From Streptomyces sp. NBC_00285 (GTDB lineage Bacteria; Actinomycetota; Actinomycetes; Streptomycetales; Streptomycetaceae): a stretch of DNA of 64,000 bases. Both the position numbers and the translations under genes were made by a program. Positions within the stretch are counted from its first letter, which is position 1. Every line of letters starts with the position of its first letter. Location: the NCBI RefSeq assembly GCF_036174265.1, contig NZ_CP108055.1, forward strand, positions 1,116,001-1,180,000, given 5' to 3'. Below the pieces are notes generated by a model. That model saw only the letters and a list, made by a program, of their open reading frames with translations. It searched no databases and was not told the origin of the DNA. Shown piece after piece: positions 1-8,811 of this stretch.

Positions 1-826
1 CGGGGGTGTAGGTCCAGTCCTCGTTGCGGTGGCCGTAGAGGTGGGTGAGTTCGACCGTCGCGTCGGCGCAGTCGATGCGGATGCGGCTCACCTCGTCGGG
101 TGACAGCACGCTGTTGACGACGGTGGCGAGGGCGCCGTTCTCGAACCGGACGAGCGCCGTGGAGACGTCCTCGCTCTCGGTGTCGTGGACCAGCCGGGCC
201 GCCATGGCGCGGATCTCCGCCCACGGGCCGAGCAGGTGCAGGAGAAGGTCGTACTGGTGGATGCCGTGCCCCATCGTGGGGCCGCCGCCCTCACTGGCCC
301 AGGTGCCGCGCCACGGTACGGCGTAGTAGGCGGCGTCCCGGTGCCAGGTGGTCTGGCAGTGCGCGACCCGGGGTGCGCCGAGCTCGCCGCTCGTGAGGAG
401 GTCGCGCGCGTGGACGGCGCCGGAGCCGTAGCGGTGCTGGAAGACGACGGAGGCGTAGGCGCCGGAGGCCTCCTCGGCCGCCGCGATCTCGTCGTACTCG
501 GCGAGCGACAGCGTCAGCGGCTTCTCGCACAGCACCCAGGCACCCGCCTTGAGCGCGGCCACCGTCTGCTCGCGGTGCAGTGACGGCGGGGTGCCGATGA
601 GAACCAGGTCCGGGCGTACGGCGTCCAGCATCTCGTCCATCGACGTGTACCCGGCGACCCCGTCACCGGCGAGCTCCTGGAAGGCGTCGAGTCTGCCCTG
701 GTCCACGTCCACGGCGGCGACCAGTTCCACCCGCTCTGCATGGGCCCTGAGCGCGGGCAGATGGCTGCCGGCGACGATGGCGCCGGTGCCGACCACGGCT
801 GCGCGGCGGCGGGCTGGACGGGGCAT
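1..826 (-). CDS. Gfo/Idh/MocA-family NAD(P)-dependent oxidoreductase, C-terminus cut by window edge
   Basis: The 275 visible codons read without a stop and the gene continues beyond position 1. The N-terminus carries a Rossmann dinucleotide-binding motif (VVGTGAIVAG, residues 11-20). The family signature CEKPLTLS follows at residues 100-107, with the active-site EKP at 101-103. A C-terminal alpha/beta domain then begins. Members oxidise or reduce sugars, inositols or related polyols in the cytosol; the substrate cannot be read here. The ATG at 826 follows a GAGGA ribosome site and fits the usual family N-terminus. About 45 bp upstream is a LacI-type palindrome, so sugar-responsive repression is likely. 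Family confident, substrate unknown. Confidence 0.93.
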   Translation of the reverse strand, partial: MPRPARRRAAVVGTGAIVAGSHLPALRAHAERVELVAAVDVDQGRLDAFQELAGDGVAGYTSMDEMLDAVRPDLVLIGTPPSLHREQTVAALKAGAWVLCEKPLTLSLAEYDEIAAAEEASGAYASVVFQHRYGSGAVHARDLLTSGELGAPRVAHCQTTWHRDAAYYAVPWRGTWASEGGGPTMGHGIHQYDLLLHLLGPWAEIRAMAARLVHDTESEDVSTALVRFENGALATVVNSVLSPDEVSRIRIDCADATVELTHLYGHRNEDWTYTP

Positions 827-870
827 ACGGTCCTCCTCGGGCGTCCGGCTCAGGGACGCTGACGTGCAGG

Positions 871-882
871 GAAAGCGCTTGC
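871..882. promoter_or_regulatory. LacI-family-type operator upstream of the oxidoreductase
   Basis: The sequence GAAAGCGCTTGC is a 12-bp palindrome with one mismatched pair around a central CG, the usual LacI/GalR operator form. It lies 45-56 bp upstream of the leftward oxidoreductase start. It differs from the AACGTT-centred sites at 9.5 and 14.6 kb and the TTACGTAA-centred site at 28.0 kb, so its regulator is probably encoded outside the window. Confidence 0.5.
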
Positions 883-958
883 TCCCCGGAGGCGACCCTA
901 GATCCCCGGCGATTGTCCTAACAAGACCCCGTGCCGTTATCGGCACACCATGCATACC

Positions 959-988
959 ATTTGCTTGCTTGACTCAAGTAATGCAAAT
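959..988. promoter_or_regulatory. 30-bp near-perfect palindrome, probable MarR-type operator over a promoter
   Basis: ATTTGC (959-964) and GCAAAT (983-988) flank an inner palindrome TTGCTTGA-C-TCAAGTAA (965-981). A further half-site, ACTCAAGCAATG at 1000-1011, overlaps the ATG of the decayed gene that follows. TTGCTT (961-966) and AAATAT (985-990), 18 bp apart, are plausible -35 and -10 elements inside the dyad. Paired CTTGA/TCAAG arms are typical of MarR-family operators, but which protein binds here is not known. Confidence 0.5.
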
Positions 989-1008
989 ATGGTTGCCCAA
1001 CTCAAGCA

Positions 1009-1700
1009 ATGGGGATGACGGGACTCAGGGAGCCGGGATTCGTCCTGGTGCCGGCCGACCGCGCGCCCGGCGCGCCCGCGGGTGCGGACGCCGTGCGCGG
1101 TGTGTGGCAGGTCCTGGACGACATCGCGGAGGCCCTGGTCGTCAGCTCCTCCTCCGCACACGAGGACACCGAGGAGTCCTCCACGGGCCGCTTCCGACCG
1201 GTGCCCGACGTACGCGGCTGGGAGGCGTTCCAGGACGCCGTGCGGGCCGTACTGGACTCGGCGCGCCACGCGCAGTCGCTACGGCCGTCGGACGGCACAC
1301 CGCCGGACGACGGAGCGGCGGTGCTGGTGCAGCCGACGGTGCGGGCGGCTGCCGGCGGAGTGCTGTCCACCGCCGACCCGGTCACGGGGCACACCGACCG
1401 GATCCTGGTCACCGTCGCGAGTGGCGAGTGGCGAGCCCGAACGCCTGACCGACGGCAGCGCACAGGGCGTGCGCTACCAGCTGACCCGCTTCGCCCGGCT
1501 GGTGCGGACCGAACCGCCCGAACCGGCCGGGCAGCGGCTGCTGGCCCACCGGCGGATCATCCGGCTCGTGTCACTGGCGAAGAAGGCCGAGCGGGTCTTC
1601 GGCGGGCCGCTGGACATGGAGTTCGGCTTCGACGTCGACGGGAAACGTGGCTCCTTGAGGCGCGGCCGATCATCGCGGCGACCCCGAGACCCACGTGCGG
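1009..1700 (+). pseudogene. Decayed PEP synthase / PPDK N-terminal (ATP-grasp) domain remnant
   Basis: Read across three frame segments, this gives a recognisable pyruvate phosphate dikinase N-terminal domain. First comes an RSSA/AEDS-like stretch (VVSSSSAHEDTEESS), then VLVQPTVRAAAGGVLSTADP, then, in a second frame, RVFGGPLDMEFGFD, and finally WLLEARPI back in the first frame. The first shift coincides with a 7-bp tandem duplication GAGTGGC (1419-1425 and 1426-1432); deleting one copy restores VASGEPERLTDG. The second is best explained by loss of one base in the GGGAAA run near 1640. The swivelling histidine and PEP domains are absent and the amino end is short, so the gene is dead. Sequencing error at both shifts is possible but would not explain the missing C-terminal two thirds. 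Confidence 0.8.
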
Positions 1701-1766
1701 GATCCAGGGCGCCGGACCGGACCGGACCGCTGCCGCGGTGCCCGGCGACGGCCCGGCGAGGTCCCC

Positions 1767-2555
1767 TCACTGAGGGCGCGGCACGCCGTGGGTCACCCTG
1801 ATCTTGGACTGGCCGTGCGGGAGTTCCTCCCAGTCGTCCATGAACCTGGCCCGCAGACCGTGCCTCTCGGCGAGCGCGACGAGCGTGTCGACCCGGTAGT
1901 AGAAGTCCTCCCGGAGCACCTGATGCTCCTCGCCCTCGGTCCGGTCGAAGGTGAAGTCGAACCAGCCACCGGGGGCGAGCACCCGGCCGACGTGGGCCAG
2001 GCACTCCTCGATCACCGGGAGCGGCGAGTGCGAGAAGACACTGTGCGCGTGCACGACGTCGAAGTGGGCGTCGGGCAGGAACCGCAGCGTCAGGTCACGG
2101 ACCGGGGTCAGGTTCGGCAGCCGCTTCTCCAGCCCCATCTCGACGACCGTGTCCTGGGCGGCGAAGAGGATGTCGGGCGAGATGTCGATCCCGTGGTAGC
2201 GGCCCGGCTCCAGATGGCGGATGAACCGCCAGCCCCCGCGCAGGTTGCCGCAGCCGATCTCCAGCATCCGGTGCTCGGGGCGCAGGCCGTGGCCCAGCAG
2301 GTAGTCGAACTGCATGGCCCCCAGCGCCAGCCAGCGTTCCCGGTTGCGGCTGCCCACGGCCGCGTCAGGGTCGGCGCGGGTGTCGGAGCGCATCACGGCC
2401 CGGTAGTAGGAGACGTGGTCCGGGTGGCGGTGGCTGAGCCACAGGTCGCGGGCCGCGCGGACCAGATGGCGGGGCACCCGGTCGGGGTGGCGCAGGGCGT
2501 AGCCGACGCGGTGGCCGAGGGCGGCGCGGTTGGCGGTGAGGTTCTTGGCTGGCAT
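1767..2555 (-). CDS. Class I SAM-dependent methyltransferase
   Basis: The 262-residue protein has a Rossmann methyltransferase core. Motif I, MLEIGCGNLRGG, lies near residues 97-108, an acidic post-I loop follows (YHGIDIS), and FDVVHAHSVFSH precedes the motif III-like LAPGGWFDFTF. The N-terminal 80 residues are basic and helical, with a YYRAVMRSD stretch typical of methyltransferases near cell-wall or lipid genes. The acceptor substrate is not evident. The frame stays open far upstream, antisense to the sensor kinase, but the ATG at 2555 gives a normal N-terminus. The gene is divergent from the two-component pair across a 159-bp gap. Confidence 0.85.
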   Translation of the reverse strand: MPAKNLTANRAALGHRVGYALRHPDRVPRHLVRAARDLWLSHRHPDHVSYYRAVMRSDTRADPDAAVGSRNRERWLALGAMQFDYLLGHGLRPEHRMLEIGCGNLRGGWRFIRHLEPGRYHGIDISPDILFAAQDTVVEMGLEKRLPNLTPVRDLTLRFLPDAHFDVVHAHSVFSHSPLPVIEECLAHVGRVLAPGGWFDFTFDRTEGEEHQVLREDFYYRVDTLVALAERHGLRARFMDDWEELPHGQSKIRVTHGVPRPQ

Positions 2556-2714
2556 CCTGAGGCCTTTCGGAGGTCGTCGCTCTCCTGCCAGCCTCGGTGC
2601 CGGAGTGGGGCGTCCGGCTCGGTCGACCGGCTTGTGCCGCGAGGAGGTTCGGGTGACCGCCATGTCGGCCGATCGGTTGATGCGGCCCTTCGGCCCCGGC
2701 GTTGGACTCGGAGG

Positions 2715-3920
2715 ATGAACCACACCGATCCGGACGGGCGCTGGCTGGGCGCGATCGTGCACGGCGCGTTCTTCGTGCTGCTGGGCTCGTCGTTCGCCCG
2801 CTTCCTGACCCGCGACCGCGGCGAAGCGCACACCGGCCCGGTGGTGGCGCTGTTCGCGGTCTTCTGCCTGCTGTACGTCCTCGGGCATCTGCTGGCCCCG
2901 CCGCCCCGCCCGGGACTGCCGCCCACCTCGCGGCATCTGGTCTGGCTGGGCTCGGTCACCGCCGTCTGGGCCGTCCTGCTCGTCGTCACGCCGAGCGCCA
3001 CCTGGTGTGTGATGCCCCTGCTGTTCGCCGGGCTGCACGCACTGCCCCCGAGGATCGCGGTGCCGTCGGCGGCCGTCCTCACCGCGCTGGTCGTGATCTC
3101 CGAGATACGGGTGGCCGACGGGCCGCTCAACCCCAACATGGTCGTGGCCCCGCCCGCCGTGGCCGCGGTCGCCACCGCCGTACTCGTGCACCTCCAGCGG
3201 CAGGGCGCCCGGCAGCGCCTCCTGATCGAGGACCTGGTGAGCACCCGGCGTGAACTCGCCGCCACCGAGCGGCGGGCCGGTGTCCTGGCGGAACGTCAGC
3301 GGCTGTCCGCGGAGATCCACGACACCCTCGCCCAGGGACTCTCCAGCCAGCGGATGCTGCTCCAGGCCGCCGAGCTGGTGTGGGACGCAGACCCGGCGGC
3401 GGCCCGGGAACACGCCCTGGCGGCGGCGGAGATCACCTCGCACAGCCTCGCCGAGGCCCGCCGTTTCGTGCACGACCTGGCCCCGGCCGACCTCACGGAG
3501 CGCTCTCTGGCGGGAGCGCTCGGAGAACTCGTCCGGCGCGAGAACGGCCCGGGGCTGACCGTGGAGTTCCGGCTCGACGGGGCCCCGGGCCCGCTGCCGG
3601 ACCGGGTCGCGGCGGCGCTCCTGCGCATCGCCCAGGGCGCGCTGGCCAACGTACGGGAGCACTCGGCGGCGACCCGGGCCGCGCTCACTCTGACCTGGCT
3701 GGACGATCAGGTGTCGCTGGACGTCGCCGACAACGGGCGGGGCTTTCAGCCCAGCGGGCCCCTGCGGCCCCGGTCCGCGTCGCCGCGCGGGCACGGGCTC
3801 CCCGCCATGCGGATCCGGGCCCACCAGGCCGGCGGCACGCTCACCGTGGAGTCCACGCCGGGAGAGGGCACCGTGGTGTCGGTCGCCGTCCCGTTCACGG
3901 TCAAGGAGCCCGCCCTGTGA
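2715..3920 (+). CDS. NarL/DesK-type sensor histidine kinase
   Basis: The protein has 401 residues. The first ~160 form about six hydrophobic segments with no large extracellular domain, so the signal is probably sensed in the membrane. A short coiled-coil linker leads to the HisKA_3 dimerisation box RLSAEIHDTLAQ with the phospho-acceptor histidine at residue 202. The catalytic ATPase follows, with N box (ANVREHSAA), G1 box (DNGRGF) and G2 (GHGLPAMRIRA). The ATG at 2715 sits directly after a GAGG site; the open frame further upstream lacks membrane-protein character. Its stop overlaps the response regulator start by 4 bp, so the two are translationally coupled. Confidence 0.93.
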   Translation: MNHTDPDGRWLGAIVHGAFFVLLGSSFARFLTRDRGEAHTGPVVALFAVFCLLYVLGHLLAPPPRPGLPPTSRHLVWLGSVTAVWAVLLVVTPSATWCVMPLLFAGLHALPPRIAVPSAAVLTALVVISEIRVADGPLNPNMVVAPPAVAAVATAVLVHLQRQGARQRLLIEDLVSTRRELAATERRAGVLAERQRLSAEIHDTLAQGLSSQRMLLQAAELVWDADPAAAREHALAAAEITSHSLAEARRFVHDLAPADLTERSLAGALGELVRRENGPGLTVEFRLDGAPGPLPDRVAAALLRIAQGALANVREHSAATRAALTLTWLDDQVSLDVADNGRGFQPSGPLRPRSASPRGHGLPAMRIRAHQAGGTLTVESTPGEGTVVSVAVPFTVKEPAL

Positions 3921-4564
3921 GTACGTCCCCGCCCACCTCCCCCGTCCGGCTTCTGCTCTGCGACGACCATGCCGTCGTCCGTGCCGGTCTGCGCGCCCTG
4001 CTCTCCAGCGCCGGGGGCATCGACGTCGTCGGGGAGGCGGCCACCGGCGAGGAGGCGCTCGCCATGGCGGCCCATCTGAACCCCGACGTCGTACTGATGG
4101 ATCTTCAACTCGACGGCGGGATGGACGGGGTGACGGCCACCCGGGCACTGACCGCCGGCGGCGCGCACGGCCCTCGTGTCCTGGTGCTGACCATGTTCGA
4201 CACCGACGCCGACATCACCCGGGCCATCGAGGCGGGCGCAACCGGCTATCTCCTGAAGGCCGAACAGCCCGAGGAGTTGTTCACGGCGATCCGCGAGGCC
4301 GCGACCGGCCGCGGCACGCTCTCCGCCCCGGTGGCCGACCGGCTGCTGACCCGGCTGCGCAGCCCGCGTCCGGACCTGTCCGCACGCGAGCACGACATCC
4401 TCGCGCAGCTCGCCCTCGGCCTCGGCAACCGGGAGATCGCCCGCGCCCTGTTCATCAGCGAGGCGACCGTCAAAACCCATCTGGGGCGCATCTACGTCAA
4501 GTTGGGCGTGGAGACCCGGGCGGGCGCGGTGGCGGTCGCCAAGGAACGACGGCTGCTGGGTTGA
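3917..4564 (+). CDS. NarL/FixJ-family response regulator
   Basis: The 215-residue protein has a receiver domain (acidic pocket CDDH near residues 15-18, phospho-acceptor Asp62 in VLMDLQLDGG, conserved Lys in GYLLKAEQ) and a C-terminal LuxR-type helix-turn-helix (LSAREHDILAQLALGLGNRE to VKTHLGRIYVKLGV). It starts with GTG overlapping the kinase stop as GTGA and is the cognate partner of that kinase. Targets cannot be read. A 160-bp gap follows before the next gene, with no clear terminator. Confidence 0.95.
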   Translation: MSTSPPTSPVRLLLCDDHAVVRAGLRALLSSAGGIDVVGEAATGEEALAMAAHLNPDVVLMDLQLDGGMDGVTATRALTAGGAHGPRVLVLTMFDTDADITRAIEAGATGYLLKAEQPEELFTAIREAATGRGTLSAPVADRLLTRLRSPRPDLSAREHDILAQLALGLGNREIARALFISEATVKTHLGRIYVKLGVETRAGAVAVAKERRLLG

Positions 4565-4724
4565 CCGGCATCGGGAACCAGCGGTAGACGATCCGCACTC
4601 TTCCGTTACGGCAGACCCCCTTGACAGCATGCGTACTGGTTGGCGACGTTTGGTCCTTGCCGACATTTCGCTCGGCAGGACGCGGACGCCGCGTCGTGGG
4701 GGGAATTGGGGGGAGCGGTCGCCC

Positions 4725-5864
4725 ATGCGATCCATGAGCAGTGACACGGACATATCGATCCACAGACCCGAAGAGCTCAGCACCTCGCTCCGCACGGCCT
4801 GGCACCGGGCGATGGACGAGTCGCCCGACTACGCCAACCCGTTCCTGGCACCGGAGTTCGCGGCCGGCATCGGCAGACACCGCGGCGGCGCCCGGGTGGC
4901 GGTCCTGCACCAGCGTGGCGAGGCCGTGGGCTTCCTCCCGTACGAACGCACCTCCTTCGGGGTCGGCCGGGCCATCGGGCTCGGACTCTCCGACTGCCAG
5001 GGCCTCGTGCACCGTCCCGGGTTCACCTGGGAGACGCGCGCCCTGCTCAGGGCCTGCCGGCTCTCGGTCTTCGAGTTCGACCACCTCGTCGAGGAGCAGC
5101 AGCCGTTCGCGCCGTATGTCACGGGGACGTTCGCCTCTCCGGTGATCGATCTGAAGGTCGGCAGCGACGACTACCCGGAGTGGCTGCGCGGCGCGTACCC
5201 GGGGCTGGCCAAGACGACGCTCAAGAAGGAACGCCGGCTCGCCCGCGACCTCGGCGAGATGCGGTTCGTGTTCGACGAGCGGGACCCGCGGGTGCTGCGC
5301 ACCCTGATGCAGTGGAAGTCGGGCCAGTACCGCAGGACGGGTCGCATGGACCGGTTCGCACGGCCGTGGATCGTGGGCCTGGTGGAGGACCTGTTCCAGG
5401 TCCGCGAGGAGCACTTCACCGGTCTGCTTTCGGTCCTGTACGCGGGCGACCGGCCGGTCGCCGCCCACTTCGGACCCACCTCGCGCACGGTGTTCGCGCC
5501 CTGGTTCACCGCGTACGACCCCGAGTTGAGCTACTACTCCCCCGGCCTGATCATGCACCTGCGGATGGCCGAGGCGGCGGGCCGGCGCGGGGCGCGGCTC
5601 ATGGACATGGGGCGCGGCGACAAGGAGTGGAAGGACTGGCTCAAGACCCGTGAGCTGCGCGTGGCGGAAGGATTCGCCTCCCGTCCCCACCCGGTCGCCA
5701 CGGCGCACCGCCTGTGGCGCCGCCCGGTGCGGGGCCTGCGCAACACGGTCAACGCCCACCCGGCCCTGCGCGAGCCCGCCGACCGCCTCCTGAGGACCGT
5801 CGGCACGCTGCGCACGTCCGCACACTCCTCGGACTCCGGCAAGGCGGGCCCGATGGCGAGCTGA
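4725..5864 (+). CDS. BioF2/FemAB-like GNAT-fold acetyltransferase
   Basis: The 379-residue protein resembles the GNAT_acetyltransferase 6 (BioF2-like, CelD-type) family that acylates cell-surface polysaccharide precursors. The family shows here as the central TTLKKERRLARDLG block, where a basic helix follows the first subdomain. The second lobe runs HFTGLLSVLYAGDRPVAAHFG to DMGRGDKEWKDWLK, the typical end of the acyl-CoA-binding half. There is no signal peptide. The ATG at 4725 is chosen because a GGGGGAG site lies about 9 bp upstream; an ATG at 4734 is also possible. The DegT-type aminotransferase downstream is same-strand, suggesting joint work on an amino sugar or surface polymer. Substrate not determined. 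Confidence 0.8.
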   Translation: MRSMSSDTDISIHRPEELSTSLRTAWHRAMDESPDYANPFLAPEFAAGIGRHRGGARVAVLHQRGEAVGFLPYERTSFGVGRAIGLGLSDCQGLVHRPGFTWETRALLRACRLSVFEFDHLVEEQQPFAPYVTGTFASPVIDLKVGSDDYPEWLRGAYPGLAKTTLKKERRLARDLGEMRFVFDERDPRVLRTLMQWKSGQYRRTGRMDRFARPWIVGLVEDLFQVREEHFTGLLSVLYAGDRPVAAHFGPTSRTVFAPWFTAYDPELSYYSPGLIMHLRMAEAAGRRGARLMDMGRGDKEWKDWLKTRELRVAEGFASRPHPVATAHRLWRRPVRGLRNTVNAHPALREPADRLLRTVGTLRTSAHSSDSGKAGPMAS

Positions 5865-6050
5865 GCGCACCTGCCCGACCCACCTGCGGGGCGCCTTCGC
5901 ATCGCCCTGCCGGTTCGTCCGCGACGCCCTGGAACCGCTCTGACGGTGCGCCCGAAGCGCCCCCTCGCCCTGCGGGGACGCGGGTGTGCCGCGCTGCCCT
6001 GCACAGCCCTTCTCCGGACTTCCTCCGGACCATCGACACAAGGGGTGCCG

Positions 6051-7280
6051 ATGCCCTACGGCTCACGGCTGGCCGCGACGATGACACGGCGACTGGGACG
6101 CGAGTGCGTGTACACGCCCTCGGCCCGGCTGGCCCTCTACCTGGCGTTCAGGCGCTGGTGCCGGCCGGGCGGGCGCGTGCTGATGTCACCGGTGACCGAC
6201 GACGTGATCCTGTTCGTGGTCCTCGCGGCCGGCCTGCGTCCCGTGCTGGCCCCCGTGTCCGCGTGGGACGGCAACATCGATCCGGCCGCCGTACCGGAGG
6301 CGACCTGGCGCGACGTGGACGCCGTCCTGACCAGCAACCTCTACGGCGTGCCCGACCGGGTCGTCGAACTGCGGCGCCGCTGCTCGCAGTTGGGGATCCC
6401 GCTGTTCGAGGACGCGGCGCACGCGATCGGCAGCCATGTGGACGGGCAGCCCATCGGGACCTTCGGCAGGGCGGCGGTGTTCAGCCTGTCCAAGCACGTG
6501 GCGGGAATGGCCGGCGGATTCCTCGCCGTCGAGGACGCGCGCACGCGCCGGGAGCTGGAACTGCTGCGGGACGATCTCCTGACCCCCGGCCGGCTGAGCG
6601 AGGACATCACCACGACGCTGCGCCCGCTGGCCCGGTCCGCCGTCCGGTCGCTCCATCTGGTGCGCCCGGTGTGGCGGGCCATGGAACGGCTGGGGCTGCT
6701 GGAGCGGGACGCGTTCCGGATGCCCCTGCACGCACCGCGGCTCACCGCGTCGGCGCGACAGGCGCCGAGCCTGACGGCGTACGAGCCGTGGGTCCGGGTC
6801 GACCTGCACGGCTATCGCTCCCGGCACGGCGCGCTGGTGCGCGGGCAGCTGAAGCTGCGGATGGCCCGTCTGGACGAGGACCTCACCCGGCGCAGGGCCG
6901 GTGTCACCCTGCTGGCGGGCACCCCGTGGGCGTCACCGGCGCTGCGGGAGCGGACCGTGCACGACGGCCCCCTGCCGCTCTTCCGGGTGCCGCTGCTGGT
7001 CGACGACCGCGACGCCCTGGTCCAACGGCTGGTGCGGCACGACGTGGTCTGCGGCTACCTCTACGATCCGCCGCTGGACGACTACGCGGGCGCGGAGTTC
7101 GTCGAGCCCTCCCCCGATCCGGCCGCCGCCCGCTGGTTCGCGGCGCACGCCCTTCCGGCGGATCCGCTCCTGGCCCGCAGGATCGTCACCGCGTTCACGA
7201 AGGAGCGGGTGGCCGACGCGCACCCTTCGCTGCTGCGGCCGGTTCCGGACGCCGCACCGCCCCGGCTCCTTGGCCCGTGA
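6051..7280 (+). CDS. DegT/DnrJ/EryC1/StrS-family PLP aminotransferase
   Basis: The protein has 409 residues. The cofactor site is visible: FEDAAHAIGSHVDG (Asp121 region) followed by the internal-aldimine lysine in FSLSKHVAG (Lys148), spaced as in sugar aminotransferases of this family. Known members transaminate keto-sugars in amino-sugar or antibiotic pathways; some are dehydratases. The middle part, residues ~160-260, is less conserved and contains several Arg-rich helices, so the precise reaction is uncertain. The ATG at 6051 follows an AGGGG site. It lies 186 bp after the acetyltransferase and 76 bp before GAPDH, all on the same strand. Confidence 0.85.
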   Translation: MPYGSRLAATMTRRLGRECVYTPSARLALYLAFRRWCRPGGRVLMSPVTDDVILFVVLAAGLRPVLAPVSAWDGNIDPAAVPEATWRDVDAVLTSNLYGVPDRVVELRRRCSQLGIPLFEDAAHAIGSHVDGQPIGTFGRAAVFSLSKHVAGMAGGFLAVEDARTRRELELLRDDLLTPGRLSEDITTTLRPLARSAVRSLHLVRPVWRAMERLGLLERDAFRMPLHAPRLTASARQAPSLTAYEPWVRVDLHGYRSRHGALVRGQLKLRMARLDEDLTRRRAGVTLLAGTPWASPALRERTVHDGPLPLFRVPLLVDDRDALVQRLVRHDVVCGYLYDPPLDDYAGAEFVEPSPDPAAARWFAAHALPADPLLARRIVTAFTKERVADAHPSLLRPVPDAAPPRLLGP

Positions 7281-7325
7281 GCTGCGACACCCCACCGATC
7301 GATCAAAACACAAGAGGGTTACCAT

Positions 7326-7340
7326 ATGAGCGCTGCCTAG
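7326..7340 (+). other. Four-codon upstream reading frame before GAPDH
   Basis: ATG AGC GCT GCC TAG is preceded by AAGAGGG (7312-7318) at an ideal 7-bp spacing and ends 16 bp before the GAPDH GTG. The frame would encode MSAA. It may be a translated leader that couples or attenuates translation of the next gene, or a chance match. Confidence 0.35.
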
Positions 7341-7356
7341 CTCGAAAGAGAATTCT

Positions 7357-8808
7357 GTGACTGTCAAGGACGACTCGTTCACCGACTGGAAGAACCGCGA
7401 GGAGATCGCGGAATCGATGATCCCGATGATCGGGAGGCTGCACCGGGAGCGGGACGTCACTGTTCTGCTGCACAGCCGCTCCCTGGTGAACAAGTCGGTG
7501 GTCAGCATCCTCAAGACCCACCGGTTCGCCCGGCAGATCGCCGGTGAGGAGCTCTCCGTCACCGACACCCTGCCGTTCGTCCAGGCGCTCACCGCGCTGG
7601 ACCTGGGCCCCTCGCAGATCGACATCGGCAGGCTCGCCGAGATCTACCAGACCGACGACCGCGGCCTGTCGGTGGCCGAGTTCACCGCCGACGCCGTGGC
7701 CGGCGCGACGGGTGGCAACAAGATCGAGCGCCGGGAGCCGCGGGACGTCGTCCTGTACGGCTTCGGCCGCATCGGCCGCCTGGTGGCCCGGCTGCTGATC
7801 GAGAAGGCGGGCTCCGGCAACGGTCTGCGGCTGCGTGCCATCGTCGTCCGGGGTGGCGGCGGGCGGGCCGGCGAGGATCTCGTCAAGCGGGCCTCGCTGC
7901 TGCGCCGGGACTCCATCCACGGCCAGTTCCAGGGCACGATCACCGTCGACGAGTCCGAGGGCGCGATCATCGCCAACGGCAACACCATCAAGGTGATCCA
8001 CGCGAACGACCCCTCCGAGGTCGACTACACGGCGTACGGCATCAAGGACGCCATCCTCATCGACAACACCGGCAAGTGGCGCGACCGTGAGGGCCTGGCC
8101 CAGCATCTGCGCCCCGGTATCGACAAGGTCGTGCTGACCGCGCCGGGCAAGGGCGACGTCCCCAACATCGTGCACGGCGTCAACCACGACACGATCAAGC
8201 CGGACGAGCAGATCCTGTCCTGCGCGTCCTGCACCACCAACGCGATCGTGCCGCCGCTGAAGGCGATGGCCGACGAGTACGGCGTGCTGCGCGGCCACGT
8301 CGAGACGGTCCACTCGTTCACCAACGACCAGAACCTGCTGGACAACCACCACAAGGCAGACCGCCGCGGCCGCTCGGCGGCGCTCAACATGGTCATCACG
8401 GAGACCGGCGCCGCCTCCGCCGTCGCCAAGGCACTGCCCGACCTCGCAGCGCCGATCACCGGCAGCTCGATCCGGGTTCCGGTGCCGGACGTCTCCATCG
8501 CGATCCTGAGTCTGCGCCTGGGCCGCGAGACCACCCGCGAGGAGGTCCTGGACCACCTCCGGAACGTCTCCCTGACCTCGCCGCTCAAGCGCCAGATCGA
8601 CTTCACCACGGCCCCCGACGCGGTCTCCAGCGACTTCATCGGCTCCCGCCACGCCTCGATCGTCGACGCCGGCGCCACCAAGGTCGACGGCGACAACGCG
8701 ATCCTCTACCTCTGGTACGACAACGAGTTCGGCTACTCCTGCCAGGTCATCCGCGTCGTCCAGCACGTTTCCGGCGTCGAGTACCCGACGTACCCGGCGG
8801 CGGTCTGA
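7357..8808 (+). CDS. gap: Glyceraldehyde-3-phosphate dehydrogenase, long (~480-residue) form
   Basis: The 483-residue protein converts glyceraldehyde-3-phosphate and NAD(P) to 1,3-bisphosphoglycerate. About 125 extra N-terminal residues precede the Rossmann motif YGFGRIGRLVARLL. The catalytic cysteine is Cys292 in SCASCTTNAI, and the conserved C-terminal LWYDNEFGYSCQV closes the catalytic domain. This long form is a distinct GAPDH subfamily known from actinobacteria and some gamma-proteobacteria, often a second copy beside a standard ~335-residue enzyme. The GTG start follows an AAAGAG site. A four-codon reading frame sits just upstream. A strong hairpin about 180 bp downstream probably terminates the message. 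Cofactor preference cannot be read. Confidence 0.95.
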   Translation: MTVKDDSFTDWKNREEIAESMIPMIGRLHRERDVTVLLHSRSLVNKSVVSILKTHRFARQIAGEELSVTDTLPFVQALTALDLGPSQIDIGRLAEIYQTDDRGLSVAEFTADAVAGATGGNKIERREPRDVVLYGFGRIGRLVARLLIEKAGSGNGLRLRAIVVRGGGGRAGEDLVKRASLLRRDSIHGQFQGTITVDESEGAIIANGNTIKVIHANDPSEVDYTAYGIKDAILIDNTGKWRDREGLAQHLRPGIDKVVLTAPGKGDVPNIVHGVNHDTIKPDEQILSCASCTTNAIVPPLKAMADEYGVLRGHVETVHSFTNDQNLLDNHHKADRRGRSAALNMVITETGAASAVAKALPDLAAPITGSSIRVPVPDVSIAILSLRLGRETTREEVLDHLRNVSLTSPLKRQIDFTTAPDAVSSDFIGSRHASIVDAGATKVDGDNAILYLWYDNEFGYSCQVIRVVQHVSGVEYPTYPAAV

Positions 8809-8811
8809 CCT

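Noticed and set aside
2556..4148. Upstream extension of the methyltransferase frame through the sensor kinase
   Set aside because: The kinase on the opposite strand has all catalytic boxes. The extension is shadow sequence with no ribosome site for a longer start.
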